Source of the DNA: Thermoanaerobaculales bacterium
GTDB lineage: Bacteria; Acidobacteriota; Thermoanaerobaculia; Thermoanaerobaculales; Sulfomarinibacteraceae
DNA: 46,161 nt
Reading direction: 5' to 3'
NCBI GenBank assembly: GCA_021107705.1
Contig: JAIOSJ010000176.1
Coordinates: 1-46,161 of the forward strand
Part shown: positions 23,582 through 33,634 of the stretch, one piece after another
Numbering within the stretch: the stretch's first letter is position 1
How the letters are laid out: each line of letters opens with the position of its first letter
The notes under the pieces: generated by a model
Seen by the model: only the letters and a program-made list of their open reading frames with translations
What the model was told of the DNA's origin: nothing
Database searches by the model: none
Position numbers and translations under genes: made by a program

Positions 23582-26074
23582 ATGAGCGACACATCACGGT
23601 TTTCTCGCGGAGAAAGCGTTCCCATCGCCATCGACGAGGAACTGAAGAACTCGTATCTCGACTACGCAATGTCGGTGATTATCGGCCGCGCGCTTCCCGA
23701 CGTACGTGATGGGCTCAAACCGGTTCATCGAAGGATTCTCTATGGGATGTGGGACGGCGGAAATACCGCCGGGCGCCCCTTTAAGAAGTCTGCTCGCATC
23801 GTCGGTGATGTCATGGGTAAATATCATCCCCACGGCGATCAGGCGATCTACGACACCGCGGTTCGTCTCGCGCAGAACTTCTCCATGCGTTATACCCTCG
23901 TTGACGGCCAGGGCAACTTTGGTTCAATCGACGGCGATGCTGCGGCAGCGATGCGGTACACCGAAATCCGGCTTACCCGACTTTCGCATGAACTCTTGGG
24001 CGACGATATCGACAAAGAAACCGTCGATTGGGCCCCCACGTATGACGGTTCGATGCAGGAGCCGCGGGTTTTGCCGGCTTCCTACCCCAACCTCTTGGTC
24101 AACGGCAGCTCAGGCATTGCCGTCGGCATGGCGACGAATATCCCACCCCACAACCTTGGAGAAATCGTCGATGCGGCAATTGCTGTCTGCAGGAACCCCG
24201 AACTTCCTTTTGAGGAGTTGCTTCGGTTGGTTCCCGGCCCAGATTTTCCGACCGCGGGTTTTATCCATGGGCGCCGAGGAATCGTGGATGCCTATCGGAC
24301 GGGAAGAGGCACCATTCGGATGCGGGCGCGGACGCGGATCGAGGAGGGCGAGGGCAAGCGGCGCACCGCCATCATCGTCGAGGAACTCCCATATCAAGTC
24401 AACAAAGCGACTTTGGTCGAAAAGATTGCGGCCCTCGTCCAAGCAAAGAAAATCGAAGGCATCGCCGATCTTCGCGACGAGTCCGATCGCGACGGCATTC
24501 GGGTTGTCATCGAACTCAAGAAAGAAGCCTTTCCCGAGGTTGTGCTCAACCACCTCTTTAAGCAAACCCAGATGCAGAACTCCTTCGGCATTATTTTGTT
24601 GGGGGTTTTGAACAACCAACCGAAGGTTTTCACCTTACAGGAGCTGTTACGTCATTTCATTGATCACCGGAAAGAGATCATCGTGCGTCGCACGCGGTAC
24701 GATCTTGCCCGGGCGCGGGAGCGGGCACACATTCTGGAGGGCCTGGTCATCGCCCTTGATCATCTGGACGAGGTTATTCGACTGATTCGCGCAGCCCAGG
24801 ACCCGGCGGCCGCGAAAAGTCGGCTGATGGAGACCTTTGGTCTGTCCGAGGTTCAGTCACAAGCCATTTTGGACATGCGGCTGCAGCGTTTGACCGGCCT
24901 CGAGCGGGAGAAGATCCTCGAAGAGTATCAAGAACTCCTGGTGATGATCGCCCGTTTCGAGGAGGTGCTTGCCGCCGACCACCTCGTTGAAGGGATCGTC
25001 ATTGAAGAACTCGAAGCGGTCAAAGAGAAGTTTGGCGATCAGAGAAGAACCGAGATTGTCGATGATTTGACCGACATTGTGATGGAAGACTTGATCGCCG
25101 AAGAGGAGATGGTCATTACCGTGACGCGGGGCGGCTATATCAAGCGCACGGCCCTCTCCGAGTACCGGGCACAGAGACGAGGTGGTCGCGGCAAGGTCGG
25201 GATGGCGACCAAAGACGCCGATGAGGTTTGGAAACTCTTCGTGGCTTCCACTCACGCGACACTCCTGTTCTTTACCGATACCGGCCGTGTCTTCTCGCGT
25301 CGCGTTTTCGAGCTGCCTGAAGTGCAGCCGAATGCGCGTGGTCGGGCGATGGTTAACCTTCTCGCCCTAGACGGTGACGAGCGAATAGAAACACTGTTGG
25401 CCGTCCGAGATTTCGCCACCCAGGAGGATACTTTTCTCTTCTTCGTTACCCGCCTGGGGCGGGTCAAGCGCACGCCCCTGAGGGACTATGCCAACATTCG
25501 GTCGACGGGCCTGCGCGCGGTCAGCATCAACGAGGGCGACGACCTGCTCGCCGTTCATATGACGAACGGCGATCATCATCTGTTCATGGGAACCCATGAA
25601 GGCCGGGCGATCCGGTTCCACGAGCGCGCCGTGCGACCCATGGGTCGGACCGCCGCGGGGGTGCGCGGAATCAATCTTCGGGCGGGAGATTGGGTCAAAG
25701 AAGTCGCCTCCTTCGACGCCCACTGTGAGGACGATATTCTTGTTGTCTCCGACCTGGGGTATGGAAAACGTACGCCGGTCTCCGAATTCCGATTGCAGGG
25801 GCGCGGTGGTTTCGGCGTAACGCTCATTCGCCTGACCGAGAAAACCGGTTCCGTCGCCGGCATCCGCTGTGTCACCCCAGCGGACCACCTCATGCTCGTC
25901 ACGGAGCAGGGAATCGTTATTCGGACCACGGTGGATGAGATCCGTCGTGCGGGCAGGGTCACCCAAGGAGTTCGTATCATCCGCGTCGGAGACGGAGACC
26001 GCGTTGTGTCGGTTGCCAAGATCGAGGAGCAGGATCCGATCGACGACATCGAGGAGGAAGTCGAGGACAGATAG
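23582..26074 (+). CDS. gyrA: DNA gyrase subunit A
   Basis: [44 protein letters not shown], GyrA-box-like [10 protein letters not shown]. Confidence 0.98.
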   Translation: MSDTSRFSRGESVPIAIDEELKNSYLDYAMSVIIGRALPDVRDGLKPVHRRILYGMWDGGNTAGRPFKKSARIVGDVMGKYHPHGDQAIYDTAVRLAQNFSMRYTLVDGQGNFGSIDGDAAAAMRYTEIRLTRLSHELLGDDIDKETVDWAPTYDGSMQEPRVLPASYPNLLVNGSSGIAVGMATNIPPHNLGEIVDAAIAVCRNPELPFEELLRLVPGPDFPTAGFIHGRRGIVDAYRTGRGTIRMRARTRIEEGEGKRRTAIIVEELPYQVNKATLVEKIAALVQAKKIEGIADLRDESDRDGIRVVIELKKEAFPEVVLNHLFKQTQMQNSFGIILLGVLNNQPKVFTLQELLRHFIDHRKEIIVRRTRYDLARARERAHILEGLVIALDHLDEVIRLIRAAQDPAAAKSRLMETFGLSEVQSQAILDMRLQRLTGLEREKILEEYQELLVMIARFEEVLAADHLVEGIVIEELEAVKEKFGDQRRTEIVDDLTDIVMEDLIAEEEMVITVTRGGYIKRTALSEYRAQRRGGRGKVGMATKDADEVWKLFVASTHATLLFFTDTGRVFSRRVFELPEVQPNARGRAMVNLLALDGDERIETLLAVRDFATQEDTFLFFVTRLGRVKRTPLRDYANIRSTGLRAVSINEGDDLLAVHMTNGDHHLFMGTHEGRAIRFHERAVRPMGRTAAGVRGINLRAGDWVKEVASFDAHCEDDILVVSDLGYGKRTPVSEFRLQGRGGFGVTLIRLTEKTGSVAGIRCVTPADHLMLVTEQGIVIRTTVDEIRRAGRVTQGVRIIRVGDGDRVVSVAKIEEQDPIDDIEEEVEDR

Positions 26075-26251
26075 CCCGCACTTCTCACCAGGTTTCGTCG
26101 CGAGGGCTGCGAAGGGTCGTTAGATGTTGGGTTTTTCGGAAAGTGGGCGACGCAGTCGTAGTTGCACTCCGTCGAGGAGAACGATTTGCGAAAAGCACGA
26201 CAGATGGCTGCCCTGCGCCACCCGCAGCAGATACCTGGTGAGAATTGCGGG
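26075..26251 (+). mobile_element. MITE-like element copy A (177 bp)
   Basis: Left end cccgcacttctcaccagg (26075-26092) pairs with right end cctggtgagaattgcggg (26234-26251), 17/18; flanked by TA; near-identical to the inverted copy at 28351-28527. Confidence 0.85.
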
Positions 26252-26258
26252 ATAGGCG

Positions 26259-26834
26259 GTGGATCATCCCTGGTCGGTTCATCCGCCGCGAATCAAAGCC
26301 GTCGCGATTCTCCACCAAGAAGGTCTTTTTGGGGTGATTGCTCTTGTCGGCCTCAGTTTTCGTGACCCCGGGCCGCTCGCCGCCCTTCTTCCTCGGACCA
26401 CATGGATCGAGGCGTTTGCGGCAGCGCTGGTGGTTGCCGCCGGGAGTCTTCTCGTCATGTTTCTGGGGCTTCGAATTCCTGCGGTGCGAGACCTGGAACG
26501 TTGGCAGGTCCTTTTGGTCCAAGAGTGGTCTCTCACCGATGTCGTCGCCGTTGCCGTTTTGTCGGGTCTTTGTGAGGAGGCCCTGCTGCGGGCTCTTGCC
26601 GTGCCCTGGATCGGCGTCGTTCCGGCCGCGCTTCTCTTTGCGGCCCTTCATTTGGTGCCCGACCGGCGCCTCTGGGCCTGGCCCGTGATTGCCTTTGCGA
26701 TGGGTCTCGTGATGGGCCTGTTGTTCGAAAAATGGGGCTACCCGGCGGCGGCGATCGCGCATATTCTGGTCAACCTTCTCTCCTTGTTGAGGCTGGTTCG
26801 AAAGAGCCGGGCGGCCACAGAGCTTCCGCTCTGA
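26259..26834 (+). CDS. CPBP family intramembrane metalloprotease (GTG start)
   Basis: [20 protein letters not shown] (EExxxR), [23 protein letters not shown]. Confidence 0.85.
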   Translation: MDHPWSVHPPRIKAVAILHQEGLFGVIALVGLSFRDPGPLAALLPRTTWIEAFAAALVVAAGSLLVMFLGLRIPAVRDLERWQVLLVQEWSLTDVVAVAVLSGLCEEALLRALAVPWIGVVPAALLFAALHLVPDRRLWAWPVIAFAMGLVMGLLFEKWGYPAAAIAHILVNLLSLLRLVRKSRAATELPL

Positions 26835-26881
26835 ACCGGGACAGGACCAGGGTGTACAATGGCTCGGTTCGGGAGGTTGAG

Positions 26882-27769
26882 ATGCAGATCCTAAACGAAA
26901 AATTTCGTGTCAAAGCCGGTCTGGCTGAAATGTTGAAGGGTGGCGTCATCATGGATGTCACCAATGCGGAACAGGCAAAAATTGCCGAAGACGCGGGGGC
27001 TGTCGCGGTTATGGCCCTTGAGCGGGTGCCCGCCGACATTCGGGTTGAGGGCGGTGTCGCACGGATGGCGAGCCTGGAAAAGATCCACGAAATCCAAGAG
27101 GTCGTTCAGATCCCCGTTATGGCGAAATGTAGGATCGGACATATCGCGGAAGCTCGAATGCTTGAGGCGCTCGAAGTTGATTTCGTCGACGAAAGTGAAG
27201 TTTTGACGCCGGCGGATGACGAAAACCACGTCAACAAACACGCCTTTGAGGTGCCCTTCGTCTGTGGTTGCCGAAACCTTGGGGAGGCCCTTCGCCGAAT
27301 CGGCGAGGGCGCGGCGATGATCCGCACAAAGGGCGAGGCCGGTTCCGGCGACATCGTTGAAGGCGTTCGTCATATGCGGGCGGTTCAGCGTGGGATCCGC
27401 ACCGTGGGCATTCTTGACGAACACGAACTCATGGCCCACGCCAAAGAAATTCAAGCTCCCTACGAACTCGTTTCCTGGGTGGCGGAGAACGGACGCCTCC
27501 CGGTGCCCAATTTCTCCGCAGGAGGTGTCGCCACGCCGGCCGACGCGGCCCTGGTTATGGTGCTCGGCGCCGAGGCGGTTTTCGTTGGTTCGGGAATCTT
27601 CAAGGCTGACGATCCGGATCGCCGAGCGATCGCGATCGTTCAGGCGGTGACCCACTGGCAGGACCCCAAGAAATTATTGGAGATCTCCCGCGGGCTCGGC
27701 GAGGCGATGTCGGGCCTCGATTCAGGCAAGTTAACACCCGAGGAAATGCTCTCCCGTCGCGGGTGGTAA
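26882..27769 (+). CDS. pdxS: Pyridoxal 5'-phosphate synthase subunit PdxS
   Basis: [73 protein letters not shown]. Confidence 0.99.
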   Translation: MQILNEKFRVKAGLAEMLKGGVIMDVTNAEQAKIAEDAGAVAVMALERVPADIRVEGGVARMASLEKIHEIQEVVQIPVMAKCRIGHIAEARMLEALEVDFVDESEVLTPADDENHVNKHAFEVPFVCGCRNLGEALRRIGEGAAMIRTKGEAGSGDIVEGVRHMRAVQRGIRTVGILDEHELMAHAKEIQAPYELVSWVAENGRLPVPNFSAGGVATPADAALVMVLGAEAVFVGSGIFKADDPDRRAIAIVQAVTHWQDPKKLLEISRGLGEAMSGLDSGKLTPEEMLSRRGW

Positions 27770-28350
27770 TGCTGCGCGTCGGCATCCTGTCTCTCCAGGG
27801 GGATTTCGCTGCTCATGCGCGTCTTGTGGACCGGTTCGGCGGCCAACCGAGCGAGGTGCGGACCGCTAAGGACTTGGCGGTCGTCGAAGCCCTAATTCTC
27901 CCCGGGGGGGAGAGTTCCGCAATGCTTCGATTGATGGCGCCGGAGAAGCTTGACGAGCGGATCAATGATCGAATCCGGGCGGGCATGGCTGTTTTGGCGA
28001 CCTGTGCCGGGGTCATTCTCCTCGCTCGCAAGGTCGAGCCGGACCAATCGAGCCTGGGTCTCCTGGATGTGGATGTCGCGCGAAATGCGTACGGGAGGCA
28101 GCTTCATTCGTCGATCGAAAGCCTGCGCCTGGATTCACGGCTTGGATCACCTGATGAGATGGAAGGCGTCTTCATTCGTGCTCCCCGAATCACCCGGGTC
28201 GGCAAAGGGGTGACCGTCCTTGCGTGGCGTGATCGAGACCCCGTGCTGGTCACGAGCGGGCGGGTTCTGGCGGCGACCTTTCACCCGGAACTGACCACGG
28301 AAAGCCGAGTCCACAAGTATTTCCTTCACCTGGTTGGATGCCATGGTTAG
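27769..28350 (+). CDS. pdxT: Pyridoxal 5'-phosphate synthase glutaminase subunit PdxT
   Basis: RVGILSLQGDFAAH, LILPGGESSAMLRL, ATCAGVILLA, ATFHPELTTESRVHKYF. Confidence 0.97.
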   Translation: MLRVGILSLQGDFAAHARLVDRFGGQPSEVRTAKDLAVVEALILPGGESSAMLRLMAPEKLDERINDRIRAGMAVLATCAGVILLARKVEPDQSSLGLLDVDVARNAYGRQLHSSIESLRLDSRLGSPDEMEGVFIRAPRITRVGKGVTVLAWRDRDPVLVTSGRVLAATFHPELTTESRVHKYFLHLVGCHG

Positions 28351-28527
28351 CCCGCATTTCTCACCAGGTATCTGCTGCGGACTGCGCATGGCGGCCATCT
28401 GTCGTGCTTTTCGCAAATCGTTCTCCTCGACGGAGTGCAACTACGACTGCGTCGCCCAATTTCCGAAAAACCCAACATCTAACGACCTTTCGCTGCCCTC
28501 GCGACGAAAGCCGGTGAGAAGTGCGGG
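28351..28527 (-). mobile_element. MITE-like element copy B (177 bp, inverted relative to copy A)
   Basis: Ends cccgcatttctcaccagg / gccggtgagaagtgcggg; reverse complement aligns to copy A without indels, about 12 mismatches in ~181 nt by hand; flanked by TA. Confidence 0.85.
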
Positions 28528-29480
28528 CTAGCCGGGACCTTCTGTTGGCGGCGAGCATCGATCCGCGCCAGCCGCCGGCCGAGGCTGCGGCGCTGATGGT
28601 TCGAACCATCCCCCTTCGCCACAACGAAGAACAGGCCGAGACTCCGGCCGCAGAGGTAGCGCGGGGCTGGTTTTCCGATCCACGAACCCTCGGTGATGTT
28701 TTGGCGGAGATCACCGGGGCTGAGGTGTTGGCCGGCACGGCCCTCGGGGGAGGATGGCCCTGGTTGCAGGTGGGTGATGTGGTCATCGCCCCAGGGCTTC
28801 CGGTCAAGGCTGGATCGACGGAAGAAGAGGGTCCGGACGGTGTTTATCGGGTCGCCGGCGAGAGGGTCCTCCGCGAAGCCGGTGGTCGCGAGAGGGTGTT
28901 TTTGGAAAAAATGGCGACTACGGGGAAGGCCGACTTCGACCTGCTCTGGTTCGGAGCCATGGAACGTTTCCTCGTGCGCGCCGGGCGCCTTGAGGTGGAG
29001 GACCTCTTTTGTCGCATGCTCATCCCGGTGCGGCAGGTCGATCTCGAGAGGCTCCTTGTCCGGGGGAAGCGGGTGGAAGCGGCGGTTCTTGACGGCGTTC
29101 CAACCGACGAACTTGAGGAGCGCCCGACCATCGAAGTGGCGCGCCCGGTCACCGCGACAAGTCCCCGTTGGCGAGATCCGGAGGCTTTCCTTTCCGCGCG
29201 AATTGACATCGCAGCGGTCACGGTCACCGGCGCCGCCCTCTCTCTTCGCTCCGAGCGCGGGGAGACGGCCAATTTTCTCTGTGAAAGCGGCCCGGCTGGA
29301 TGGCGCCTTGAATTGGAATCGGGCGCCTACCCGCTGGAGGCGATCACAATGCGAACGGCGGAGGACGATCTTGTGTTGACGGCGGAGGTTGGTTCCGAGA
29401 TCGACCTCTTACGGCCAGGAATGAGGGGCCGGTTGGCATTTGACCTCATATCGGATCTCGTGGAGCTTCAGAAATCGTAA
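28521..29480 (+). CDS. Hypothetical protein (start uncertain: GTG 28521 or ATG 28596)
   Basis: Long ORF between pdxT and a convergent MBL gene, no antisense competitor of similar quality; no family recognised. Confidence 0.65.
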   Translation: MRASRDLLLAASIDPRQPPAEAAALMVRTIPLRHNEEQAETPAAEVARGWFSDPRTLGDVLAEITGAEVLAGTALGGGWPWLQVGDVVIAPGLPVKAGSTEEEGPDGVYRVAGERVLREAGGRERVFLEKMATTGKADFDLLWFGAMERFLVRAGRLEVEDLFCRMLIPVRQVDLERLLVRGKRVEAAVLDGVPTDELEERPTIEVARPVTATSPRWRDPEAFLSARIDIAAVTVTGAALSLRSERGETANFLCESGPAGWRLELESGAYPLEAITMRTAEDDLVLTAEVGSEIDLLRPGMRGRLAFDLISDLVELQKS

Positions 29481-30247
29481 ACACGTCCCTGTTCAAGCTC
29501 CTCAATCGGACACGGAAGGGACACGGTTTTCAGCTGGTCGCGGAGTTCGTCGATATAGGGCGGCTTGAAGTGATAGAGAAAAACCCGTGACGGCTTCTTC
29601 AGCTTGGCGAGTTCCACCGCCAGAGTCGCCGGGGTGAGGTGGAGGCTGACGTCTGCGACGTTCTGAAGACGGTTTGGAAAGGAACACTCGGTGATGACGG
29701 CCTTGAGATTCTTGGCCGCGTTGATTTCTGTCCATAGCTGTTCCGTCGGCCCGGTGTCTGATGAAAAGGCAATCGTGGTGTCATCTTGGGTGAGAAGCAG
29801 GCCAATGGTCGGCACAGAGTGGTTTACAGGAACGGGGGTCACCTCAAGATCACCGCCCGCCAGGCCGGTGATTGTGAAGGAGTAACCCGCGGCGATTTCA
29901 ACGAAGCGAATCGACGGATAGAGATTGTTCGGGATGCGGCTGAAATCCGGCCAGGTGTCATTGTTGAAGAGATGGCGGCGGACATTGGCCAAAACCCTCT
30001 TTGTGGCGTAGATCGTCACCGCATGATCATTGTTGCCGAAGATGTTCTCGATCAAAAAGGGCAGTGTCGCAGTGTGATCCATGTGGGTGTGGGTGAGGAT
30101 AACGTGCTGGATTTCACCTTGTTCCTTGAGCGTCAGGACTCGCGTAATGGCCCCGGCATCCACAGCGACCGTGTCGTCGATCAGGAACGACGTCATTCGG
30201 CAATCCGGGCTGTCACCGCCAAAGCTTCCCAAAACACGAAACTTCAT
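29468..30247 (-). CDS. MBL-fold metallo-hydrolase, class-II cyclic-nucleotide phosphodiesterase-like
   Basis: VILTHTHMDHTATLPFLIENIFG (HxHxDH), AFSSDTGPTEQLW, FLYHFKPPY. Confidence 0.85.
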   Translation of the reverse strand: MKFRVLGSFGGDSPDCRMTSFLIDDTVAVDAGAITRVLTLKEQGEIQHVILTHTHMDHTATLPFLIENIFGNNDHAVTIYATKRVLANVRRHLFNNDTWPDFSRIPNNLYPSIRFVEIAAGYSFTITGLAGGDLEVTPVPVNHSVPTIGLLLTQDDTTIAFSSDTGPTEQLWTEINAAKNLKAVITECSFPNRLQNVADVSLHLTPATLAVELAKLKKPSRVFLYHFKPPYIDELRDQLKTVSLPCPIEELEQGRVYDF

Positions 30248-30328
30248 GAACTCAGTATACCTTTTTCCTTACTCGCCAATTTTACCAAAGGTCTTCATTC
30301 AGGAGCGTGTTTGGTTATGATGTGAGCG

Positions 30329-31369
30329 ATGTCGAATTCATCAACCGAGGAGCTTCGCTTGGCGCTGTTGCTGGCCGGTGGCGGAGCGAAAAGCCGACGA
30401 CAGGCGGCCCTGGTAGCCGAAGGGGGGCTGTCAGTCGATGCGCTGCAGGAGGCCGGGTGTCCTCGAGCCCTTCTCGTGGCGGTGAAAGAGGCACTTGGTG
30501 GGCCGGCCCAGAAAATGCTTGAGCGCGTCAATAACGCAGGTTGGCGGTGGTTGATTCCCGAAAACGACGAGTTTCCGGAGGCCCTCAAGCAGTCAGCCGA
30601 TCCACCTCTCGGCCTTTTTCTGAGAGGCCGGCTCGAAAAAGCGCCGGTCGCAGCGATCGTCGGCGGCCGCCGTGCCACCACCTATGGTCAGCAGGCGGCA
30701 CGTCTATTGGGAGAGGCGGTTGCGGAGGCGGGAGGCGTCGTGGTATCCGGAATGGCGCGAGGGATCGACAGCGCGGCGCACAGAGGGGCGCTTGGCGCGC
30801 ACGGAAAGACCTGGGCGGTTTGGGCGAGCGGGCCGGACAAGGTGTATCCGCCCGAACACGGCCCCCTCGCCGAAGAAATCGTCGAGAGCGGAGCACTTCT
30901 CACCGAATATCCACCAGGAACGCCACCACGAAAACACCATTTCCTCGAACGCAACCGTTTGATTGCCGGCTTAGCTCGGGTCGTCGTCGTGGTCGAGGCG
31001 GCGGCTCGGTCGGGCGCCCTCAGCACCGCGCGCCAGGCCCTCGATGAAGGGCGCGAGGTCATGGCGGTCCCCGGGAGCATTTTCTGTGAGGTGGCGGTCG
31101 GCCCCCATGGACTTCTGCGGGCGGGCGCGGCGCCGGTTACCAAGGCAGGGGACGTCATTGAGGCCCTGGGTCTCGAAGAAAGAGGGCGTGAAAGCGAAGA
31201 GGAGCATCCATTGTGTGGAGTTCTCGGTCCGGAGGAGGCGCTCCCGGTCGATGAAATCGCCCAGCGCATGGGTCGCCCAGTGGAGCAGGTCCTGGTCTAC
31301 ATCCTCGAGCTGGAACTCGAGGGGACGGTGGCGCGGTCGGCGGACGGAACCTATCGGCGGGGGCGATGA
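30329..31369 (+). CDS. dprA: DNA processing protein DprA
   Basis: VGGRRATTYGQQAA, VVSGMARGIDSAAHRGAL, FLERNRLIAGLARVVVVVEAAARSGALSTARQALDEGREVMAVPGSI; C-terminal winged-helix. Confidence 0.97.
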   Translation: MSNSSTEELRLALLLAGGGAKSRRQAALVAEGGLSVDALQEAGCPRALLVAVKEALGGPAQKMLERVNNAGWRWLIPENDEFPEALKQSADPPLGLFLRGRLEKAPVAAIVGGRRATTYGQQAARLLGEAVAEAGGVVVSGMARGIDSAAHRGALGAHGKTWAVWASGPDKVYPPEHGPLAEEIVESGALLTEYPPGTPPRKHHFLERNRLIAGLARVVVVVEAAARSGALSTARQALDEGREVMAVPGSIFCEVAVGPHGLLRAGAAPVTKAGDVIEALGLEERGRESEEEHPLCGVLGPEEALPVDEIAQRMGRPVEQVLVYILELELEGTVARSADGTYRRGR

Positions 31370-31375
31370 GCGCTT

Positions 31376-32731
31376 ATGAATATGAATGAGAACAAAAAAG
31401 AGGACCGAGGGGAGAGACCCCTGGTCGTGGGCGGTGGCTTGGCCGGCTGTGAGGCGGCCTGGCAGTTGGCGGAGGCTGGAGTAGACGTCGTCTTGACCGA
31501 AATGAGACCGATCCGGACCACGCCGGTCCACAAAACCGCCGACCTGGCGGAGCTGGTGTGCTCCAACTCGCTTCGTGGCGACTCTCCCACCAATGCCGTG
31601 GGCCTATTAAAGAGAGAGATGGCGGCGCTGAATTCCCTCGTGATTCAGATTGCACGCCGGACAGCGGTTCCGGCCGGTGGCGCGTTGGCCGTCGACAGGG
31701 AACTTTTTTCCCAAGAGATCACCCAGCGAATCGCCGACCATCCCAGGATCACCCTCGAACACAGGGAAGAGATTGACGTGCCGGAGGGCCCGGCCATCAT
31801 TGCGACGGGTCCGCTCACATCTTCCCGTCTTCATGAGGCCATCACCCAAAGGCTTGGGGAGGAGGCACTCTCCTTCTTCGATGCAATCGCACCGGTCGTG
31901 GCCGGGGACTCCCTCGACCATGACGTGCTCTTTCGGGCCTCGCGTTACGACAAGGGCGAGGGCGCAGACTACCTCAATTGCCCCTTCGGACGGGAAGAGT
32001 ACGAGCACTTTATTACTCAGTTGCTTGAGGCGGAAACGACTGAATTCAGGGACTTTGAAACTGCGGACCTGCGCTATTTCGAGGGCTGTCTGCCAATCGA
32101 GGTCATGGCGGAGCGTGGGAGGGAAACGCTTCGATTCGGACCGATGAAGCCGGTTGGCCTCATTGACCCGCGGACCGGCCTTCGGCCATGGGCCGTTCTG
32201 CAGCTTCGCCAGGACGACCTGGCTGCCGAGAATTGGAACCTCGTGGGTTATCAAACCAAGATGAAGCAGGGGGAACAGCGGCGAGTCTTTCGGCAGATAC
32301 CGGGATTTGAGCAGGCCCGGTTTGTTCGCTACGGGATGATTCATCGCAATACCTTTATCAACAGCCCGGCCCATCTCGACGCCGGACTTCGCCTGCGGCA
32401 CGAGCCGGGCGTCCGGGTGGCGGGGCAATTGACCGGAGTGGAGGGTTATGTGGAATCGGCAGCCACCGGTTTGATTGCCGCCCGCGGCCTCGTTGCGGAA
32501 CTCCGGGGAGGCGAGGTGACGCCCCCACCCCCGGAAACGGCTCTCGGCGCCTTGGTGCGACACCTGACTCAGCGGCCGGCGAAGGACTTTCAGCCCTCGA
32601 ACATCACCTGGGGTCTCATGGTCTGTCCGGAAGACCTGAGGAAAATCAGGTCCAAGAAGGAGAGGCGTCTTCTTCATGCCGAGCGGGCACTCGCCTCGAT
32701 TCGTCCATGGGCGGAGTCACTCTCTCCTTGA
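31376..32731 (+). CDS. trmFO: Methylenetetrahydrofolate--tRNA-(uracil-5-)-methyltransferase TrmFO
   Basis: VVGGGLAGCEAAWQLAEAGVDVVLTEMRP, LVCSNSLRGDSPTNAVGLLKREM, EGCLPIEVMAERGRETLRFGPMKPVGL. Confidence 0.98.
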   Translation: MNMNENKKEDRGERPLVVGGGLAGCEAAWQLAEAGVDVVLTEMRPIRTTPVHKTADLAELVCSNSLRGDSPTNAVGLLKREMAALNSLVIQIARRTAVPAGGALAVDRELFSQEITQRIADHPRITLEHREEIDVPEGPAIIATGPLTSSRLHEAITQRLGEEALSFFDAIAPVVAGDSLDHDVLFRASRYDKGEGADYLNCPFGREEYEHFITQLLEAETTEFRDFETADLRYFEGCLPIEVMAERGRETLRFGPMKPVGLIDPRTGLRPWAVLQLRQDDLAAENWNLVGYQTKMKQGEQRRVFRQIPGFEQARFVRYGMIHRNTFINSPAHLDAGLRLRHEPGVRVAGQLTGVEGYVESAATGLIAARGLVAELRGGEVTPPPPETALGALVRHLTQRPAKDFQPSNITWGLMVCPEDLRKIRSKKERRLLHAERALASIRPWAESLSP

Positions 32732-33631
32732 TCGTGGGTGGCTCCGGCGGTGGACCGCCATCAGGTGAGCGAGGTCAACGGTCGTGTATATCTGAGTGGT
32801 TGCGAGCGAGGCGTGGCCGAGCAATTCTTGGATCGCGCGAAGGTCCATGCCGGCTTCCAGGAGATGGGTGGCAAAGGCGTGGCGAAGGGAATGAGGGTGG
32901 AGATCAAGCCGGGCAGCCGAAAGCCGAACGGCGACATCCAGGATCCGTCGAATGGAGCGGTCGGTAAGGCGGCCCCCACGCTGATTCACAAACAGGGCGT
33001 CATCGCTCCAACCTCCCAGTCGACGCCATACGGCCCGTTCGGGCAGGTATGCTTCAAGAGCCGCTTCAGCGCAGGATCCGTAGGGAACGACTCGTTCCTT
33101 TCTTCCCTTTCCGCGCACCCGAAGAAGCCGCGCCCGCCGTTGAAGATCGCCCAGGTCCAGCGCCACCAGCTCTCCGACCCGTAGGCCCGCGCCGTAAAGG
33201 AATTCGACGATGGTCTTGTCCCGAAGGGCGGCGGGCGTTGACCCAAAGGCATCCAAGAGATCCTCGATGGCGGTCAGGGGAACCACGTCGGGAGCGCCAC
33301 GTTCGCGTCGAGGATGAGTGACGGTTTCGGCGGGATTGAAGCGAAGCAGGTTTTCGCCGACAAGAAAGCGGAAGTAGGTCCTCAGGGCCGCCAGGGCGCG
33401 TTCCATCGATCGAGGGCTTAGGCCCCCAGCGTGAAGATGTGCAAGAAAGGACCGGACGGCTGTCGGTCGCACCAGCCCGGGATCATTGTCGAGACCCTTT
33501 GTTGCGAAGAAAGAAAGCGCCCGCGCCACCTCCCGGCGATAGGCTTTCAGTGTGGCCGGCGCCAGGTTCCGCTCCCATTCAAGATGTTCAAGAAAGGACT
33601 GCAGCAACCAGGGGTCCTGTCGGCGACCCAT
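32717..33631 (-). CDS. xerC: Tyrosine recombinase XerC-like
   Basis: FLEHLEWERNLAPATLKAYRRE, YGAGLRVGELVALDL, VRGKGRKERVVP, HSLRHAFATHLLEAGMDLRAIQELLGHASLATTQIYTTV (R-K-HxxR-H-Y). Confidence 0.93.
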   Translation of the reverse strand: MGRRQDPWLLQSFLEHLEWERNLAPATLKAYRREVARALSFFATKGLDNDPGLVRPTAVRSFLAHLHAGGLSPRSMERALAALRTYFRFLVGENLLRFNPAETVTHPRRERGAPDVVPLTAIEDLLDAFGSTPAALRDKTIVEFLYGAGLRVGELVALDLGDLQRRARLLRVRGKGRKERVVPYGSCAEAALEAYLPERAVWRRLGGWSDDALFVNQRGGRLTDRSIRRILDVAVRLSAARLDLHPHSLRHAFATHLLEAGMDLRAIQELLGHASLATTQIYTTVDLAHLMAVHRRSHPRSRRE

Positions 33632-33634
33632 CTC

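Noticed and set aside
26162-26365. Small ORF MHSVEENDLRKARQMAALRHPQQIPGENCG inside element copy A, matched in copy B
   Set aside because: The similarity is explained by the DNA repeat. Differences between copies include nonsynonymous changes (L/M, H/S, N/K) and the reading frames diverge outside the element, so no evidence of coding selection; it may be a transposase remnant but I cannot identify it.
31607-32677. 356-aa minus-strand ORF opposite trmFO
   Set aside because: Antisense to a well-conserved TrmFO; no recognisable domains.
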